Source of the DNA: Dyadobacter crusticola DSM 16708
GTDB lineage: Bacteria > Bacteroidota > Bacteroidia > Cytophagales > Spirosomataceae
Assembly (NCBI RefSeq): GCF_000701505.1
Contig: NZ_JNJB01000001.1
Span: forward strand, 1 to 64,000
DNA length: 64,000 nucleotides
Direction: 5' to 3'
Positions 1-8,370 of this stretch are shown one piece after another. How positions within the stretch are numbered: the first letter of the stretch is position 1; each line of letters begins with the position of its first letter. The notes under the pieces are model-generated. The model worked only from the letters and a program-made list of their open reading frames with translations. It had not been told where the DNA came from and ran no database searches. Made by a program: the position numbers and the translations under genes.

Positions 1-2
1 GC

Positions 3-332
3 TTCCCAAAAGCAATCCGATCCGATAATGGGCCGGAATTCACCTCCAAAGATTTTGCAATCTGGTGTGAGGAGAAAGGCATTGAAACTAGGTATATACA
101 GCCGGGGAAGCCAACTCAAAACGGCTATATCGAACGATTTAACCGACTGTATCGGGAAGCAGTATTAGACGCATATTTGTTCTTTGACCTGGATCAGGTC
201 AGGCAACTAACAGCTGAGTGGATCGAAGAATATAATCAGCGACGGCCGCACGAAGGACTGGGCAATTTGACCCCATTTGAGTGGAAGGAGTTGCTGGTGA
301 AAAAAGTAATTCAACAACAAATGACTGTCTGA
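3..332 (+). CDS. IS3-family transposase, C-terminal part (cut by window edge)
   Basis: This is the C-terminal 109 codons of a DDE transposase (IS3 OrfB type, rve integrase core), read in frame from the window edge to the TGA at 330-332. The second catalytic Asp lies in the SDNGPEF motif (about codons 7-13) and the catalytic Glu in GYIERFN, followed by the usual WIEEYNQRRPHEGLG block near the C-terminus. The gene is open at the left edge, so its full length and the OrfA partner cannot be seen. The enzyme would cut and join the ends of its own element. It is transcribed towards a tRNA-Ser gene. The reading frame is intact as far as visible, so the element may be active. Confidence 0.93.
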   Translation, partial: FPKAIRSDNGPEFTSKDFAIWCEEKGIETRYIQPGKPTQNGYIERFNRLYREAVLDAYLFFDLDQVRQLTAEWIEEYNQRRPHEGLGNLTPFEWKELLVKKVIQQQMTV

Positions 333-349
333 AAAACGGGGCACTTACA
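331..349 (+). repeat. Probable right terminal inverted repeat of the IS3 element
   Basis: The 19 bases after the transposase stop end in TTACA; the reverse complement begins TGTAAGTGCCCC, which fits the 5'-TG...CA-3' ends of IS3-family elements. The left end is outside the window, so the match and the target duplication cannot be checked. Confidence 0.5.
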
Positions 350-376
350 AGAGTCTTTTGATGTCCTGACGAGCAT

Positions 377-413
377 AAAAAAAGAAACCCCGTTTAATGA
401 TTAAACGAGGTTT
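377..413 (-). terminator. Intrinsic terminator of tRNA-Ser
   Basis: On the minus strand a 13-bp stem (401-413 with 385-397, one G.U pair) and a 3-base loop are followed by a run of seven T just downstream of the tRNA-Ser gene. Confidence 0.75.
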
Positions 414-423
414 TATATTCCTG

Positions 424-508
424 CAGAGAGAGAGGGATTCGAACCCCCGGACCTGTTACAGTCAACGGTTTTCAAGACCGTCGCAATCGACCACTCTGCC
501 ATCTCTCT
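424..508 (-). tRNA. tRNA-Ser(TGA)
   Basis: On the minus strand this is an 85-nt class II tRNA. The acceptor AGAGAGA pairs with TCTCTCT, discriminator G. The anticodon loop holds TGA (context CTTGAAA), giving serine UCA-type codons. A long variable arm and a T-loop TTCGAAT are present. The 3' CCA is not encoded. It is followed by an intrinsic terminator and by the end of the IS3 element, a common insertion neighbourhood. Confidence 0.95.
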
Positions 509-586
509 AAATGTTTCGGCGTATCCGAAACGTGGTGCAAATGTAAAAACAAAATGTTTTAACGCAATAAGTGAGTGGAAAATCTT

Positions 587-1957
587 TTAATAAATTTGAT
601 CTTCCTGCTTGTTACTATCATCCGAAAAGTGAATGGAGATAGCCTTCCTGGTGCCTGCGTCAACCTTATAGCGTTCGTCCGACCTGATTCCAGCTAGCCA
701 AATGATATCCCCGTTCCCATTTACAAGCACTTTTACTCGCTGCTTCTGAAACCGATCCAGCTTCATGTCAGTAAGTAAATCGCTTACCTTCTTTCGCTTT
801 CCGCCCATTCCGAAAGGACAGAAGGTATCGCCCGTTGCCCAATCCCGTAGCTGCAAAGGAAATTGGACAAGCGCCGCGTTGAAGAATGCAAGGTTTTTGT
901 CTTTTAATTGCGCCAAATCCCAGCTTTGCGCCTCTCCTACGTATAATGAAGTATTCCCTGATAAAGTGTAATATCCAACTTCGGAGATCGTGACCGCACT
1001 GGTTTGGAGATGTGCATTTTTCCTGAGGATTATAAATTCCCGATCGATCAACAACTCATGTGAAGCCGAAAGGAAGATCTTGCCAGGAATATCAGCAACA
1101 GCTTTCAGTATTGAACCTGCTGCGCTATACGCGAAACCATAATCCTGCAGAAGTGAGGATAACCTGAAAAACGGTTCGCTAGAAGAAAGCAGCCTCTCCT
1201 TATTAATATAGATCAATCCATCAGACTCTTTTACAACTTCTCTTTTCCATGCATTCATCAACTCTTTAAGCAAGTTGTCTGTCGCAAGCAGTCTTTCAGA
1301 AACGGTCACGAAGGTATGTTCCAGCGCCGGGTTTAGTGTTTTCAAAACGGGCACCACCTCATGCCTGATCTTATTGCGCTGATAATCCAAGGAAGCATTT
1401 GATCGATCCTCGCGCCAATGAATATTATGGTCTTCTGCGTATCTGAGTACCTCCCCTCTCGTCATTCGCAGCAATGGTCGAATTATGTTGCCGGCCTGCG
1501 GAGCAATACCTTTCAGACCAGACAGCCCGGTTCCTCGCGTCAGGTTCAACAAAGCTGTTTCGAGGGAATCATTGGCATGATGAGCAGTTATAACCCATTG
1601 ATATTGGCCATTTTGTCTGATATCTTCAAACCATTTATACCGCAATTCCCTTGCTGCCATCTGAGTTGAAACTGACTTTTGTTTTGCGAAAGCCTTGGTG
1701 TCAAAAGTTTTTACAAAAAATTCGAAACCATATTGATACGCTTTTTGCCGTACATAACGCTCGTCTTCATCAGATTCTTCCCCACGCAAACCGAAGTTAC
1801 AATGCGCTACTCCGGCCTGGAATCCGTGTTTGTGGAACAAATGCATAAGTACCATCGAATCCACACCGCCACTCACCGCAAGCAAGGATCGCTGCGCATT
1901 GAAGTCCCAGCCTTGTTGGTTAATAAAAGTTAAAAAAGAATCCACGTTGAACCTCAA
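587..1957 (-). CDS. tilS: tRNA(Ile)-lysidine synthase TilS
   Basis: TilS uses ATP to attach lysine to C34 of tRNA-Ile(CAU), so that the tRNA reads AUA instead of AUG; it is essential and cytoplasmic. The 456-residue product has the N-type ATP pyrophosphatase P-loop SGGVDS at residues 29-34, the family block [11 protein letters not shown] at about 52-62, and [10 protein letters not shown] at about 125-134. The C-terminal third (about 370-450) contains the substrate-binding C-domain, including the [13 protein letters not shown] stretch. The length is normal for the family. It is divergent from the OstA-like gene at 2066, with about 110 bases between them that also hold a promoter for that gene. 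Confidence 0.96.
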   Translation of the reverse strand: MRFNVDSFLTFINQQGWDFNAQRSLLAVSGGVDSMVLMHLFHKHGFQAGVAHCNFGLRGEESDEDERYVRQKAYQYGFEFFVKTFDTKAFAKQKSVSTQMAARELRYKWFEDIRQNGQYQWVITAHHANDSLETALLNLTRGTGLSGLKGIAPQAGNIIRPLLRMTRGEVLRYAEDHNIHWREDRSNASLDYQRNKIRHEVVPVLKTLNPALEHTFVTVSERLLATDNLLKELMNAWKREVVKESDGLIYINKERLLSSSEPFFRLSSLLQDYGFAYSAAGSILKAVADIPGKIFLSASHELLIDREFIILRKNAHLQTSAVTISEVGYYTLSGNTSLYVGEAQSWDLAQLKDKNLAFFNAALVQFPLQLRDWATGDTFCPFGMGGKRKKVSDLLTDMKLDRFQKQRVKVLVNGNGDIIWLAGIRSDERYKVDAGTRKAISIHFSDDSNKQEDQIY

Positions 1958-1979
1958 AAACGTATTTGATGTACTTTTG
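1947..1979 (+). promoter_or_regulatory. Candidate Bacteroidota promoter for the OstA-like gene
   Basis: TTG at 1947-1949 and an exact TAnnTTTG element (TACTTTTG) at 1972-1979, 22 bases apart. The spacing is slightly longer than the usual 19-21. It would start transcription near 1986, about 80 bases before the ATG at 2066, and overlaps the first codons of tilS on the other strand. Confidence 0.5.
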
Positions 1980-2065
1980 AAGCAACCAGATAGATCAACC
2001 TTCGCCTGGGATGCCTCATTATAAGCAACTGCGGTAAATTCAAAGGTAAAGGAAAGAACAGTAAC

Positions 2066-3676
2066 ATGAAGAAAAAAAATTACAACAGCGGCTGCAACTC
2101 TTTTAAACTTTCACGCGTCATCAATATCAAAGACAATATCAATAACCGAACGTTCTTTTCTTTACTGTTTTTATTATCAAGTCTACTGTCCATCAATGCA
2201 TTGGCCCAGAATAACACCGGTTCCAGTGAGGATCTGGTTGAAATTCTGAAGTCTGATGAACTTGAAATAATCAATGCAAATGGCGTTGATTCACGACGGG
2301 TTACCAATGGTGTTTTTAAGCACAAAGGTGCTCTTTTATATAGTAACCTTGCGATTCAGAATATCAGTACAAATGTCATTGAGGCCTTTGGAAATGTCAA
2401 AATTGTGCAGGGAGATACCGTCACCGTAACAGGAGATACACTCTATTACTACGGAAACACGCGACTTGCCATTGTTAGCGGCAGGAAAACTGTTTTGAAA
2501 GATAGCAAGCGCACATTAACGACTCGCAAGATCGAGTACGAAATGGCGAATGGGATTGCCTATTACAAGCAACCGGGGCGCACAGTTGACGAAGAGAACG
2601 TCCTGACGAGTAAAGAAGGCTTTTACAACACCGCGACAAAGGAATTTACCTATTACCGGAATGTAAAGCTCGTCAACAAAAAATATACGCTCACAACGGA
2701 TACGCTGCTTTACAACTCCCTCACCAAGTGGTCCTATTTCAACGGGCCTACAAAGATTGTCAATAAGGATGGTACGGTGGTGGGAACCAAGGGGCAGTAT
2801 AATACTGAGTCGACGCAATCTTCTTTTCATAAAAGAACAACTGTTGACAATGAAACGTATACACTTACCGCAGACTCGCTTGTGGTTGATGGGAAAACTA
2901 ACAACGGACAGGGGAAAGGAAATGTGGTGATTGTTGCCAAAAAGGACAAAACAGTTTTGAATGGTGACGAAGGCTATTACTGGAAATCAAAAGGTTATTC
3001 GAAGATTTTTGGTCACGCTTACGTCAGGAATGTGGTTTCGGACGATACGCTTTATATCCGGGCAGATACGCTTTACTCGTACGAAAACGCAGCTGATTCA
3101 ACCCGGAAGCTGATTGGAAATAAGAATGTTTTTATTTACAAAGCTGATTTTCAGGGTAAATGCGATTCCATAAGTTATAATACCGCTGACTCAGTGATCC
3201 GGTTTTTTCGACAACCGATTTTGTGGAGCCAGCAATATTACCAAATGGAAGCCGATTCGATCACTGCGTTTTTGGTCAACAATGAGATTAACAGGATGTT
3301 GCTCAAGGGGAAATCATTTGTGATTACGGAAGATACCCTGGTTCGGCAGTTCAACCAGGTGAAAGGACGTACGATTAATGCATTCTTTGACAAGGGAAAT
3401 AAACTGAAACAGGTTTTGGTGGATGGAAATGGCGAAAGTGCTTATTACGCGGTGGACGACAAGCAAAAGAATATTGGTCTCAACAGGGTTGAATGCGGAC
3501 GAATGAACCTGCTTTTCGAAGATAATAGAGTCCAGAAAATTTCATTCATCGGCAAACCTGACGGTAAGCTGATCCCGCCGGCGAAGATCAAGCCGGCAGA
3601 GCGGCAACTGGATGGTTTCAGCTGGCGGATCAAAGAAAAGCCGACCCGGGAGAAGACAACCTGGGCAGAGTTATAA
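2066..3676 (+). CDS. OstA/LptA-like periplasmic LPS transport protein
   Basis: This 536-residue protein has a long basic N-terminus and a signal peptide ending near INALAQ (about residues 42-48). The rest is built of repeated beta-strand units of the OstA/LptA type (for example the VIEAFGNVKIVQGDTVTVTGDTLYYYG segment at about 104-130 and the TLTADSLVVDGK segment near 265-276). In Bacteroidota this large OstA-like protein replaces small LptA as the periplasmic bridge carrying lipopolysaccharide from the LptBFG-C complex to LptD in the outer membrane; that role is inferred from the family. The matching lptC lies at 11595-12173. The stop is followed by about 175 bases before the T9SS gene. Confidence 0.85.
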   Translation: MKKKNYNSGCNSFKLSRVINIKDNINNRTFFSLLFLLSSLLSINALAQNNTGSSEDLVEILKSDELEIINANGVDSRRVTNGVFKHKGALLYSNLAIQNISTNVIEAFGNVKIVQGDTVTVTGDTLYYYGNTRLAIVSGRKTVLKDSKRTLTTRKIEYEMANGIAYYKQPGRTVDEENVLTSKEGFYNTATKEFTYYRNVKLVNKKYTLTTDTLLYNSLTKWSYFNGPTKIVNKDGTVVGTKGQYNTESTQSSFHKRTTVDNETYTLTADSLVVDGKTNNGQGKGNVVIVAKKDKTVLNGDEGYYWKSKGYSKIFGHAYVRNVVSDDTLYIRADTLYSYENAADSTRKLIGNKNVFIYKADFQGKCDSISYNTADSVIRFFRQPILWSQQYYQMEADSITAFLVNNEINRMLLKGKSFVITEDTLVRQFNQVKGRTINAFFDKGNKLKQVLVDGNGESAYYAVDDKQKNIGLNRVECGRMNLLFEDNRVQKISFIGKPDGKLIPPAKIKPAERQLDGFSWRIKEKPTREKTTWAEL

Positions 3677-3762
3677 AAAAGTAGTGCAGAGAGAAGTTGG
3701 TGAGGTGTGCGGCACGGTTTTTTACGCTAAAAAAATAAAGTTAGCCGTTCACACAATATATA

Positions 3763-3793
3763 TTGAATATACAATTATTTCTCTATATTTTTG
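3763..3793 (+). promoter_or_regulatory. Bacteroidota promoter of the T9SS cargo gene
   Basis: TTG at 3763-3765, 20 bases, then an exact TAnnTTTG element (TATTTTTG) at 3786-3793. Expected start of transcription is near 3800, about 50 bases before the ATG at 3852. Both sequence and spacing match the Bacteroidota housekeeping sigma consensus. Confidence 0.75.
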
Positions 3794-3851
3794 TAGTGTA
3801 CTTTTTAACTAAATTCTAAAAAATTAGTCAATAAGTATCTGAATACCAGCT

Positions 3852-4472
3852 ATGAAAAGATATATACTTTGTTTACATATGGTGATTGCATTTGCGCTCT
3901 GTTTTGAGGGTCTAAATGCACAGTCAGTATCCGGAGGGAGCCGACTGAATATTGTTGGAAAGAAGAAACCAGTCACTTCCAGCAACTTGAAGTTCGCGGT
4001 TATGCCGGACGGTCTCAGTTACAAGCCACTTTCTCTACAAAATCCAAAAGCACTGAACAACTTTTACACTTCCTTCTTATTTTCAAGTTCTACGAATTCG
4101 GATAGCAACAACTTACTCGCTTCGGAAACGGTTGAAAAAAGTGGTGAAAGAAAGTCTAATGCGGTAGAAGCACAGGCGAAAGTAGAAGAGTTGCTTTACG
4201 TAAATGATAAAATTTCCGTATCTAATATTTATCCCAACCCAGCCAGCGAATATGCAGAACTTGATTTCACTATTTCGCCTTCGGTAAGGGAGGCTAAATT
4301 GATCTTCTACAACGTCTTAGGATCGCAGATGGATCAGTTTACATTAAACAAAAATGACAGAAAGCTTCGGGTAAATACTAGAGACATGCCAACCGGCTTG
4401 TACTTTTACCAACTGTCTGTTGATGGAAAGAAAGTAGCCACTAAAAAAATGCTTGTTCGCCATCAGCAATAG
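3852..4472 (+). CDS. Small secreted protein with type IX secretion C-terminal sorting domain
   Basis: The product has 206 residues with a signal peptide (residues 1-24, ending LNAQ). Residues 25-125 are a low-complexity Ser/Asn-rich region without a recognised domain. The last 80 residues are a T9SS type A sorting domain: it begins ISNIYPNPASEYAELDF and includes the YNVLGS and DMPTGLYFYQLSVDGKKVATKKMLV strand pattern, split here as read in the protein. The domain directs export through the outer membrane by the PorSS/T9SS machinery and is then usually removed. The cargo part is short and has no enzyme signature, so its job is unknown. It has its own promoter and an intrinsic terminator after the stop, so it is a single-gene unit. 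Confidence 0.85.
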   Translation: MKRYILCLHMVIAFALCFEGLNAQSVSGGSRLNIVGKKKPVTSSNLKFAVMPDGLSYKPLSLQNPKALNNFYTSFLFSSSTNSDSNNLLASETVEKSGERKSNAVEAQAKVEELLYVNDKISVSNIYPNPASEYAELDFTISPSVREAKLIFYNVLGSQMDQFTLNKNDRKLRVNTRDMPTGLYFYQLSVDGKKVATKKMLVRHQQ

Positions 4473-4493
4473 GTTACTAATTAACACTAGATC

Positions 4494-4530
4494 AGCTACG
4501 CTTTCGTTATGAATGGTGTAGCTTTTTTTA
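4494..4530 (+). terminator. Intrinsic terminator after the T9SS gene
   Basis: An 8-bp stem (AGCTACGC at 4494-4501 with GTGTAGCT at 4516-4523, one G.U) is followed by a T run. The ATG at 4509 lies inside its loop, which argues against that codon as the bamD start. Confidence 0.7.
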
Positions 4531-4547
4531 TTACCTTTGCAGCCAAT

Positions 4548-5474
4548 ATGCGAAAAAACAGTCCGGCAAGCTATTTCTTGCTTTTCATTTCAATTCTGCT
4601 TCTCACTACTTCTTGTAGCAAATTCTCTCGATTACAGAAAACAGGTACTGACCAGGAGAAATACGATGCAGCAATGGCGTACTACAAAAAAGGGGATTTC
4701 TACAGATCGGGACTCCTTTTTGAAGAGCTGATCCCTCTGCTGAAAGGTAGTACAGAGTCTGAGCTCGCTCAGTTTTACTACGCGTATTCGCAGTACCACC
4801 AGAATCAATATAATACCGCTCAATTTCTTTTTAAGAAATTCTACGATACTTACGCACGCAGCGACTATGCGCAAGAAGCGTATTATATGCACGCATTTTC
4901 GCTATACAAGGACTCATCGCCTTACAACCTGGATCAAGCCAGCACGCATACTGCGATTTCGGCCATGCAGGATTTTATCAACACTTATCCTGAAAGCGAG
5001 TTCCGGGATGAATGTACCAAGTACATTCTTGAACTGCGCTCAAAGCTCGAACGAAAAGCCTATGAGCGTGCGAAGTTGTATTACAAAATCAGTGACTTCA
5101 ATATTGTTTCTCTTAAATCGGCGGTAATCTCGATTGATAACTTCAAAAGGGATTTTCCCGATTCCCGATACAATGAAGAGCTAGCATTCCTGAAGGTAGA
5201 ATCGCAATATAATCTTGCCACAAACAGCTTTATTGATAAACAAAGGGAACGTTATCAGGATGTTGTGAAGTTTTACCAGGAATTGATCGACAAGTATCCG
5301 ACCGGCAGATATAATCGCGATGCTGAGAAGATGTTTGATGACAGTCAGAAGCAAATCGAAGTAATCGCAAAGCTCGAACAAGAAAGACAGAAACTGAAAG
5401 AAACACAGCCAGAGCCTTCAAATGCACCGACCAGGGTTACCACTCCTGCAATTGCGGAACCAAAAGGACAGTAG
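4548..5474 (+). CDS. bamD: Outer membrane assembly lipoprotein BamD
   Basis: BamD is the essential lipoprotein partner of BamA in inserting beta-barrels into the outer membrane. With the ATG at 4548 the protein has 308 residues and starts directly with a lipoprotein signal ending LLLTTSC, Cys being the lipidated residue. The earlier ATG at 4509 would add 13 residues and lies in a terminator loop, so it is rejected. The body is TPR-like helices (YDAAMAYYKKGDFYRSGLLFEELIPLL and the following helical repeats), as in BamD, and the C-terminus is a charged Glu/Lys/Pro tail. It sits 42 bases before the omega gene, an arrangement common in Bacteroidota. Confidence 0.9.
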   Translation: MRKNSPASYFLLFISILLLTTSCSKFSRLQKTGTDQEKYDAAMAYYKKGDFYRSGLLFEELIPLLKGSTESELAQFYYAYSQYHQNQYNTAQFLFKKFYDTYARSDYAQEAYYMHAFSLYKDSSPYNLDQASTHTAISAMQDFINTYPESEFRDECTKYILELRSKLERKAYERAKLYYKISDFNIVSLKSAVISIDNFKRDFPDSRYNEELAFLKVESQYNLATNSFIDKQRERYQDVVKFYQELIDKYPTGRYNRDAEKMFDDSQKQIEVIAKLEQERQKLKETQPEPSNAPTRVTTPAIAEPKGQ

Positions 5475-5516
5475 AATACATTAACAGATTTAGAATTTTT
5501 CAAACTATATAAGACA

Positions 5517-5831
5517 ATGGCAACTAATCCATCGATCATTACACGGGATACTGATAAAATAGCTGACGTTACCGGTAACCTGTACGAATCCGTATCCGTT
5601 ATTTCAAAGCGGGCGCGCCAGATTTCAAGCAAAATGAAAGAAGAGCTTAACAATAAGCTTGCCGAGTTTGCTTCAGGTGTAGACAATCTGGAAGAAGTTT
5701 TCGAAAACAGAGAGCAGATAGAGATTTCTAAGTTCTACGAGCGTATGCCGAAGGCCGGAAGTATTGCAATCGATGAGTTTATTGAAGGCAAAACTTACAG
5801 CAGCTACCGTACCAGCTCCGACGAAGAATAA
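5517..5831 (+). CDS. rpoZ: DNA-directed RNA polymerase omega subunit (Bacteroidota Rpb6 type)
   Basis: The 104-residue protein matches the Bacteroidota omega/Rpb6 family: an N-terminal stretch ending SIITRDTDKIADVTGNLYE and a helix with the signature SKRARQISSKMKEEL (about residues 27-42), followed by an acidic C-terminus with ENREQIEISKFYERMPK. Omega helps fold the beta' subunit and stabilises RNA polymerase. It is placed 42 bases after bamD, probably co-transcribed with it, and is followed by an intrinsic terminator, so the next gene coaBC has its own promoter. Confidence 0.88.
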   Translation: MATNPSIITRDTDKIADVTGNLYESVSVISKRARQISSKMKEELNNKLAEFASGVDNLEEVFENREQIEISKFYERMPKAGSIAIDEFIEGKTYSSYRTSSDEE

Positions 5832-5847
5832 CAAGCATTGACACTGA

Positions 5848-5890
5848 GAAGCCAGCCCCAATATAGATTGTGGCTGGTTTCTTATTTTAT
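5848..5890 (+). terminator. Intrinsic terminator after the omega gene
   Basis: A 10-bp stem (5848-5857 with 5872-5881, one G.U) with a 14-base loop is followed by TTATTTTAT. Confidence 0.75.
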
Positions 5891-5958
5891 ACCTTGCGGA
5901 AACTTCTGCAATGGTTTGCAGAAGCCTGATCTCTATTCCGATTTTAACTTCTTAGCCT

Positions 5959-7164
5959 TTGAACCTCAAAGACAAAAAGATCCTGGTTGGCGTTTCGGGC
6001 AGCATCGCCTCCTATAAATCAGCTTTGCTGGTCAGACTTCTGGTGAAAGCCGGAGCGGCAGTTCAGGTAGTTATGACAAAAGCTGCCACGGAATTCATTA
6101 CCCCACTCACGCTTTCGGTTCTTTCCAAAAATCCGGTTTACAGCGCTTTCACAGGCGGCGATGGCAGTGAATGGAACAACCACGTCGACCTCGCACTTTG
6201 GGCGGATGCGATAATCATTGCTCCTGCTACTGCACGAACACTATCGAAATGCGCAACCGGAAATTGCGACGACCTCCTCACTGCTGTTTACCTTTCAGCC
6301 CGCTGCCCCGTGTTTTTCGCGCCAGCAATGGACCTGGATATGTTTCACCATCCGTCAACAAAGCAAAATATTAGCTCGCTATCCGCATTCGGGAACATTT
6401 TTATCCAACCTGAATTCGGTGAACTAGCGAGCGGGCTTACAGGCGACGGAAGAATGGCCGAGCCTGAAACGATCGTTTTGCGCCTTGGCAATCACTTTGC
6501 ACAGCAACCGGTAGCCAAAAATAAAAGGGTATTGATTACTGCGGGACCTACTGTCGAGCCGCTTGATCCAGTCCGGTTCATCAGCAATCATTCATCTGGA
6601 AAAATGGGCTATGCGCTGGCGGCGGCATTCTCAGCGGCAGGAGCACAGGTTACGCTGGTGAGCGGACCTACTCAAATGAAAGAAATAGCTGGCGTAAATC
6701 GCATTCAGGTAATTACTGCGAGCGAAATGCTGGAAGCGACGACAAAGCATTTTCCGCAACAGGATCTTGTCATTTTCGCAGCCGCAGTAGCTGATTATAC
6801 GCCTAAATACGTCGCAGACCAGAAGATTAAAAAGCAGGGTACTGAGCTATTTTTAGAACTGACTAAAACGCAGGACATCGCAGGAACACTCGGTCCGGCA
6901 AAAAGTGACAGGCAAATATTGATAGGCTTTGCACTTGAAACCGAGAATGAAGTGCAGAATGCAGCAGAAAAGCTGGCCCGCAAAAACCTCGACTTCATAG
7001 TTTTGAATTCTCTTAATGATGCAGGTGCTGGATTTGCGCACGATACCAACAAAATTACCGTTATTGAAAGGAACGGTACCAAGCGCCTCTTTGAGCTGAA
7101 ATCTAAAGAGGAAGTTGCCCGGGATATTTTAAAAATTGTGATTGATAAATGGAGCGAAGCATGA
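5959..7164 (+). CDS. coaBC: Bifunctional phosphopantothenoylcysteine decarboxylase/synthetase CoaBC
   Basis: CoaBC makes 4'-phosphopantetheine from 4'-phosphopantothenate and cysteine (CTP-dependent ligation, then FMN-dependent decarboxylation) in coenzyme A synthesis. The start is a TTG codon at 5959; no ATG fits the conserved N-terminus NLKDKKILVGVSGSIASYK. The decarboxylase domain (about 1-180) has the flavin motif VSGSIA, the catalytic His in EWNNHVDLALWAD, and PAMDLDMFHHP. The synthetase domain (about 190-401) starts with RVLITAGPTVEPLDPVRFISNHSSGKMG and contains FAAAVADY and the KIKKQ motif. The 401-residue length is normal. It overlaps the next gene by 4 bases (ATGA), indicating coupling. 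CoaX at 13.5 kb serves the first step of the same pathway. Confidence 0.95.
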   Translation: MNLKDKKILVGVSGSIASYKSALLVRLLVKAGAAVQVVMTKAATEFITPLTLSVLSKNPVYSAFTGGDGSEWNNHVDLALWADAIIIAPATARTLSKCATGNCDDLLTAVYLSARCPVFFAPAMDLDMFHHPSTKQNISSLSAFGNIFIQPEFGELASGLTGDGRMAEPETIVLRLGNHFAQQPVAKNKRVLITAGPTVEPLDPVRFISNHSSGKMGYALAAAFSAAGAQVTLVSGPTQMKEIAGVNRIQVITASEMLEATTKHFPQQDLVIFAAAVADYTPKYVADQKIKKQGTELFLELTKTQDIAGTLGPAKSDRQILIGFALETENEVQNAAEKLARKNLDFIVLNSLNDAGAGFAHDTNKITVIERNGTKRLFELKSKEEVARDILKIVIDKWSEA

Positions 7165-8078
7165 AAGGTATTTTATCGTTTTTCGCAGCGTTGCTGATTT
7201 GTTGCTGTTCAAATAATGCCTCTGCCCAGGAGTTTCAGTTTACCGTGAACCTGAACTATGAGCAGCTTGTGGCGCAGCAGAAAACGGATCCGCAGTCAAT
7301 GAACCAGCTGCAAACCTATATGAACGATTTTCTTAATAATACGAGGTGGACAAATGACCAGTTCGCGAAGGAAGAGAAGATCAAGTGCAAGCTGAATGTA
7401 AACCTTACGCGCTCATTAACTCAGGGCAGTTATGAAGGAAACGCGCAGCTGGTGGTTTCCAGACCGGTTTATAATTCCAATTATGAAACTGTGCTGCTCA
7501 CTTACGTAGATAAGAACTTCTCCTTTACTTATCTGCCAAACACGCAGCTTTATTTTAATGAAAACAGCTATACGGAAGAACTACCCTACATTCTGGCGTT
7601 TTACGCCAATGTGGCACTAATCTTTGATTACGATTCTTTCAGCAGAATGGGTGGAGCTCCATACGTACAAAGAGCATTTAACCTGGTTAACCAGGCACGT
7701 AATGCGTCGCCCAATAAGCGGGGTTGGGACTCAGGTGGTGATTCGAGGAACAGGTACTGGCTAATTGAAAATTTAATGAGCCAGCAGTTTACTCCGTTCC
7801 GGGAGGGTATGTACAAGTACTATCGTCAGGGCCTGGATGTGGCGACACAAAATCCCGCAGAGACACGCGCCAAAGTTCTCGAATTTCTAACAACAATAAA
7901 GGAAGTAAATCAGCTGAGACCTGCAAGTGTCGTCGTCAATGCATTCTTTGACGCAAAATCGGACGAGTTGTTCAGAATTTTGATTGAAGCGCAGCCCGAG
8001 GAGCGTGCGCAGGCTTACAATTTACTGGTGAGCCTGGATCCTACCAAAACACAACTATACCAGCGGCTTTCGTTATAA
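7161..8078 (+). CDS. DUF4835 family exported protein
   Basis: A 305-residue protein with an N-terminal signal peptide (about 1-22, ending NNASAQ) and a mixed alpha/beta body that matches the DUF4835 family of Bacteroidota. The ATG at 7161 overlaps the coaBC stop as ATGA and is preferred over an upstream ATG at 7149 that would add four residues before the signal peptide. The family is widely placed between coaBC and recN, as here, but has no established activity. It probably acts in the periplasm or at the outer membrane. A conserved stretch YANVALIFDYDSFSRMGG is seen near residues 150-170. Confidence 0.85.
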   Translation: MKGILSFFAALLICCCSNNASAQEFQFTVNLNYEQLVAQQKTDPQSMNQLQTYMNDFLNNTRWTNDQFAKEEKIKCKLNVNLTRSLTQGSYEGNAQLVVSRPVYNSNYETVLLTYVDKNFSFTYLPNTQLYFNENSYTEELPYILAFYANVALIFDYDSFSRMGGAPYVQRAFNLVNQARNASPNKRGWDSGGDSRNRYWLIENLMSQQFTPFREGMYKYYRQGLDVATQNPAETRAKVLEFLTTIKEVNQLRPASVVVNAFFDAKSDELFRILIEAQPEERAQAYNLLVSLDPTKTQLYQRLSL

Positions 8079-8079
8079 A

Positions 8080-8319
8080 ATGAGTAAAAGACTGGGTCGC
8101 ATATCATCTCCGCAGCTTCCTGCGCAACTTCAATCGCTCTTAAATCAAGAAATTACAGCGGTTTTGAACAATGGTAAAACTTATTTCGGCACACTGGCTA
8201 GCTTTAACGAAAGTAACCTGGTTATCGAAGATACACGAAGTCACCCGCATACATTGGCGATTTCCGAACTATATGAAGTTGTCTACGACGCTAATTCAGC
8301 GTTGAACATTAATTCATAG
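8080..8319 (+). CDS. Small Sm-like protein candidate
   Basis: This 79-residue protein starts one base after the DUF4835 stop and lies 51 bases before recN. Residues 18-65 read as an Sm/LSm-type small beta barrel: EITAVLNNGKTYFGTLASF resembles the Sm1 motif (a strand, then NGxxxxGxL, then a strand ending in an aromatic), followed by ESNLVIED, and HTLAISELYEVVYD could be the Sm2 strand pair. If correct it could bind RNA or form a ring. I do not know a named family for it. The resemblance is from pattern reading only; short beta barrels are easily misjudged. Confidence 0.7.
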   Translation: MSKRLGRISSPQLPAQLQSLLNQEITAVLNNGKTYFGTLASFNESNLVIEDTRSHPHTLAISELYEVVYDANSALNINS

Positions 8320-8370
8320 CCGCTCACCGGTTATATTTTCGTATTGTGAATATCATAAGTATATTCAGAC

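Noticed and set aside
4509..4547. Earlier ATG for bamD
   Set aside because: It lies in the loop of the previous gene's terminator and would put 13 residues before the lipoprotein signal.
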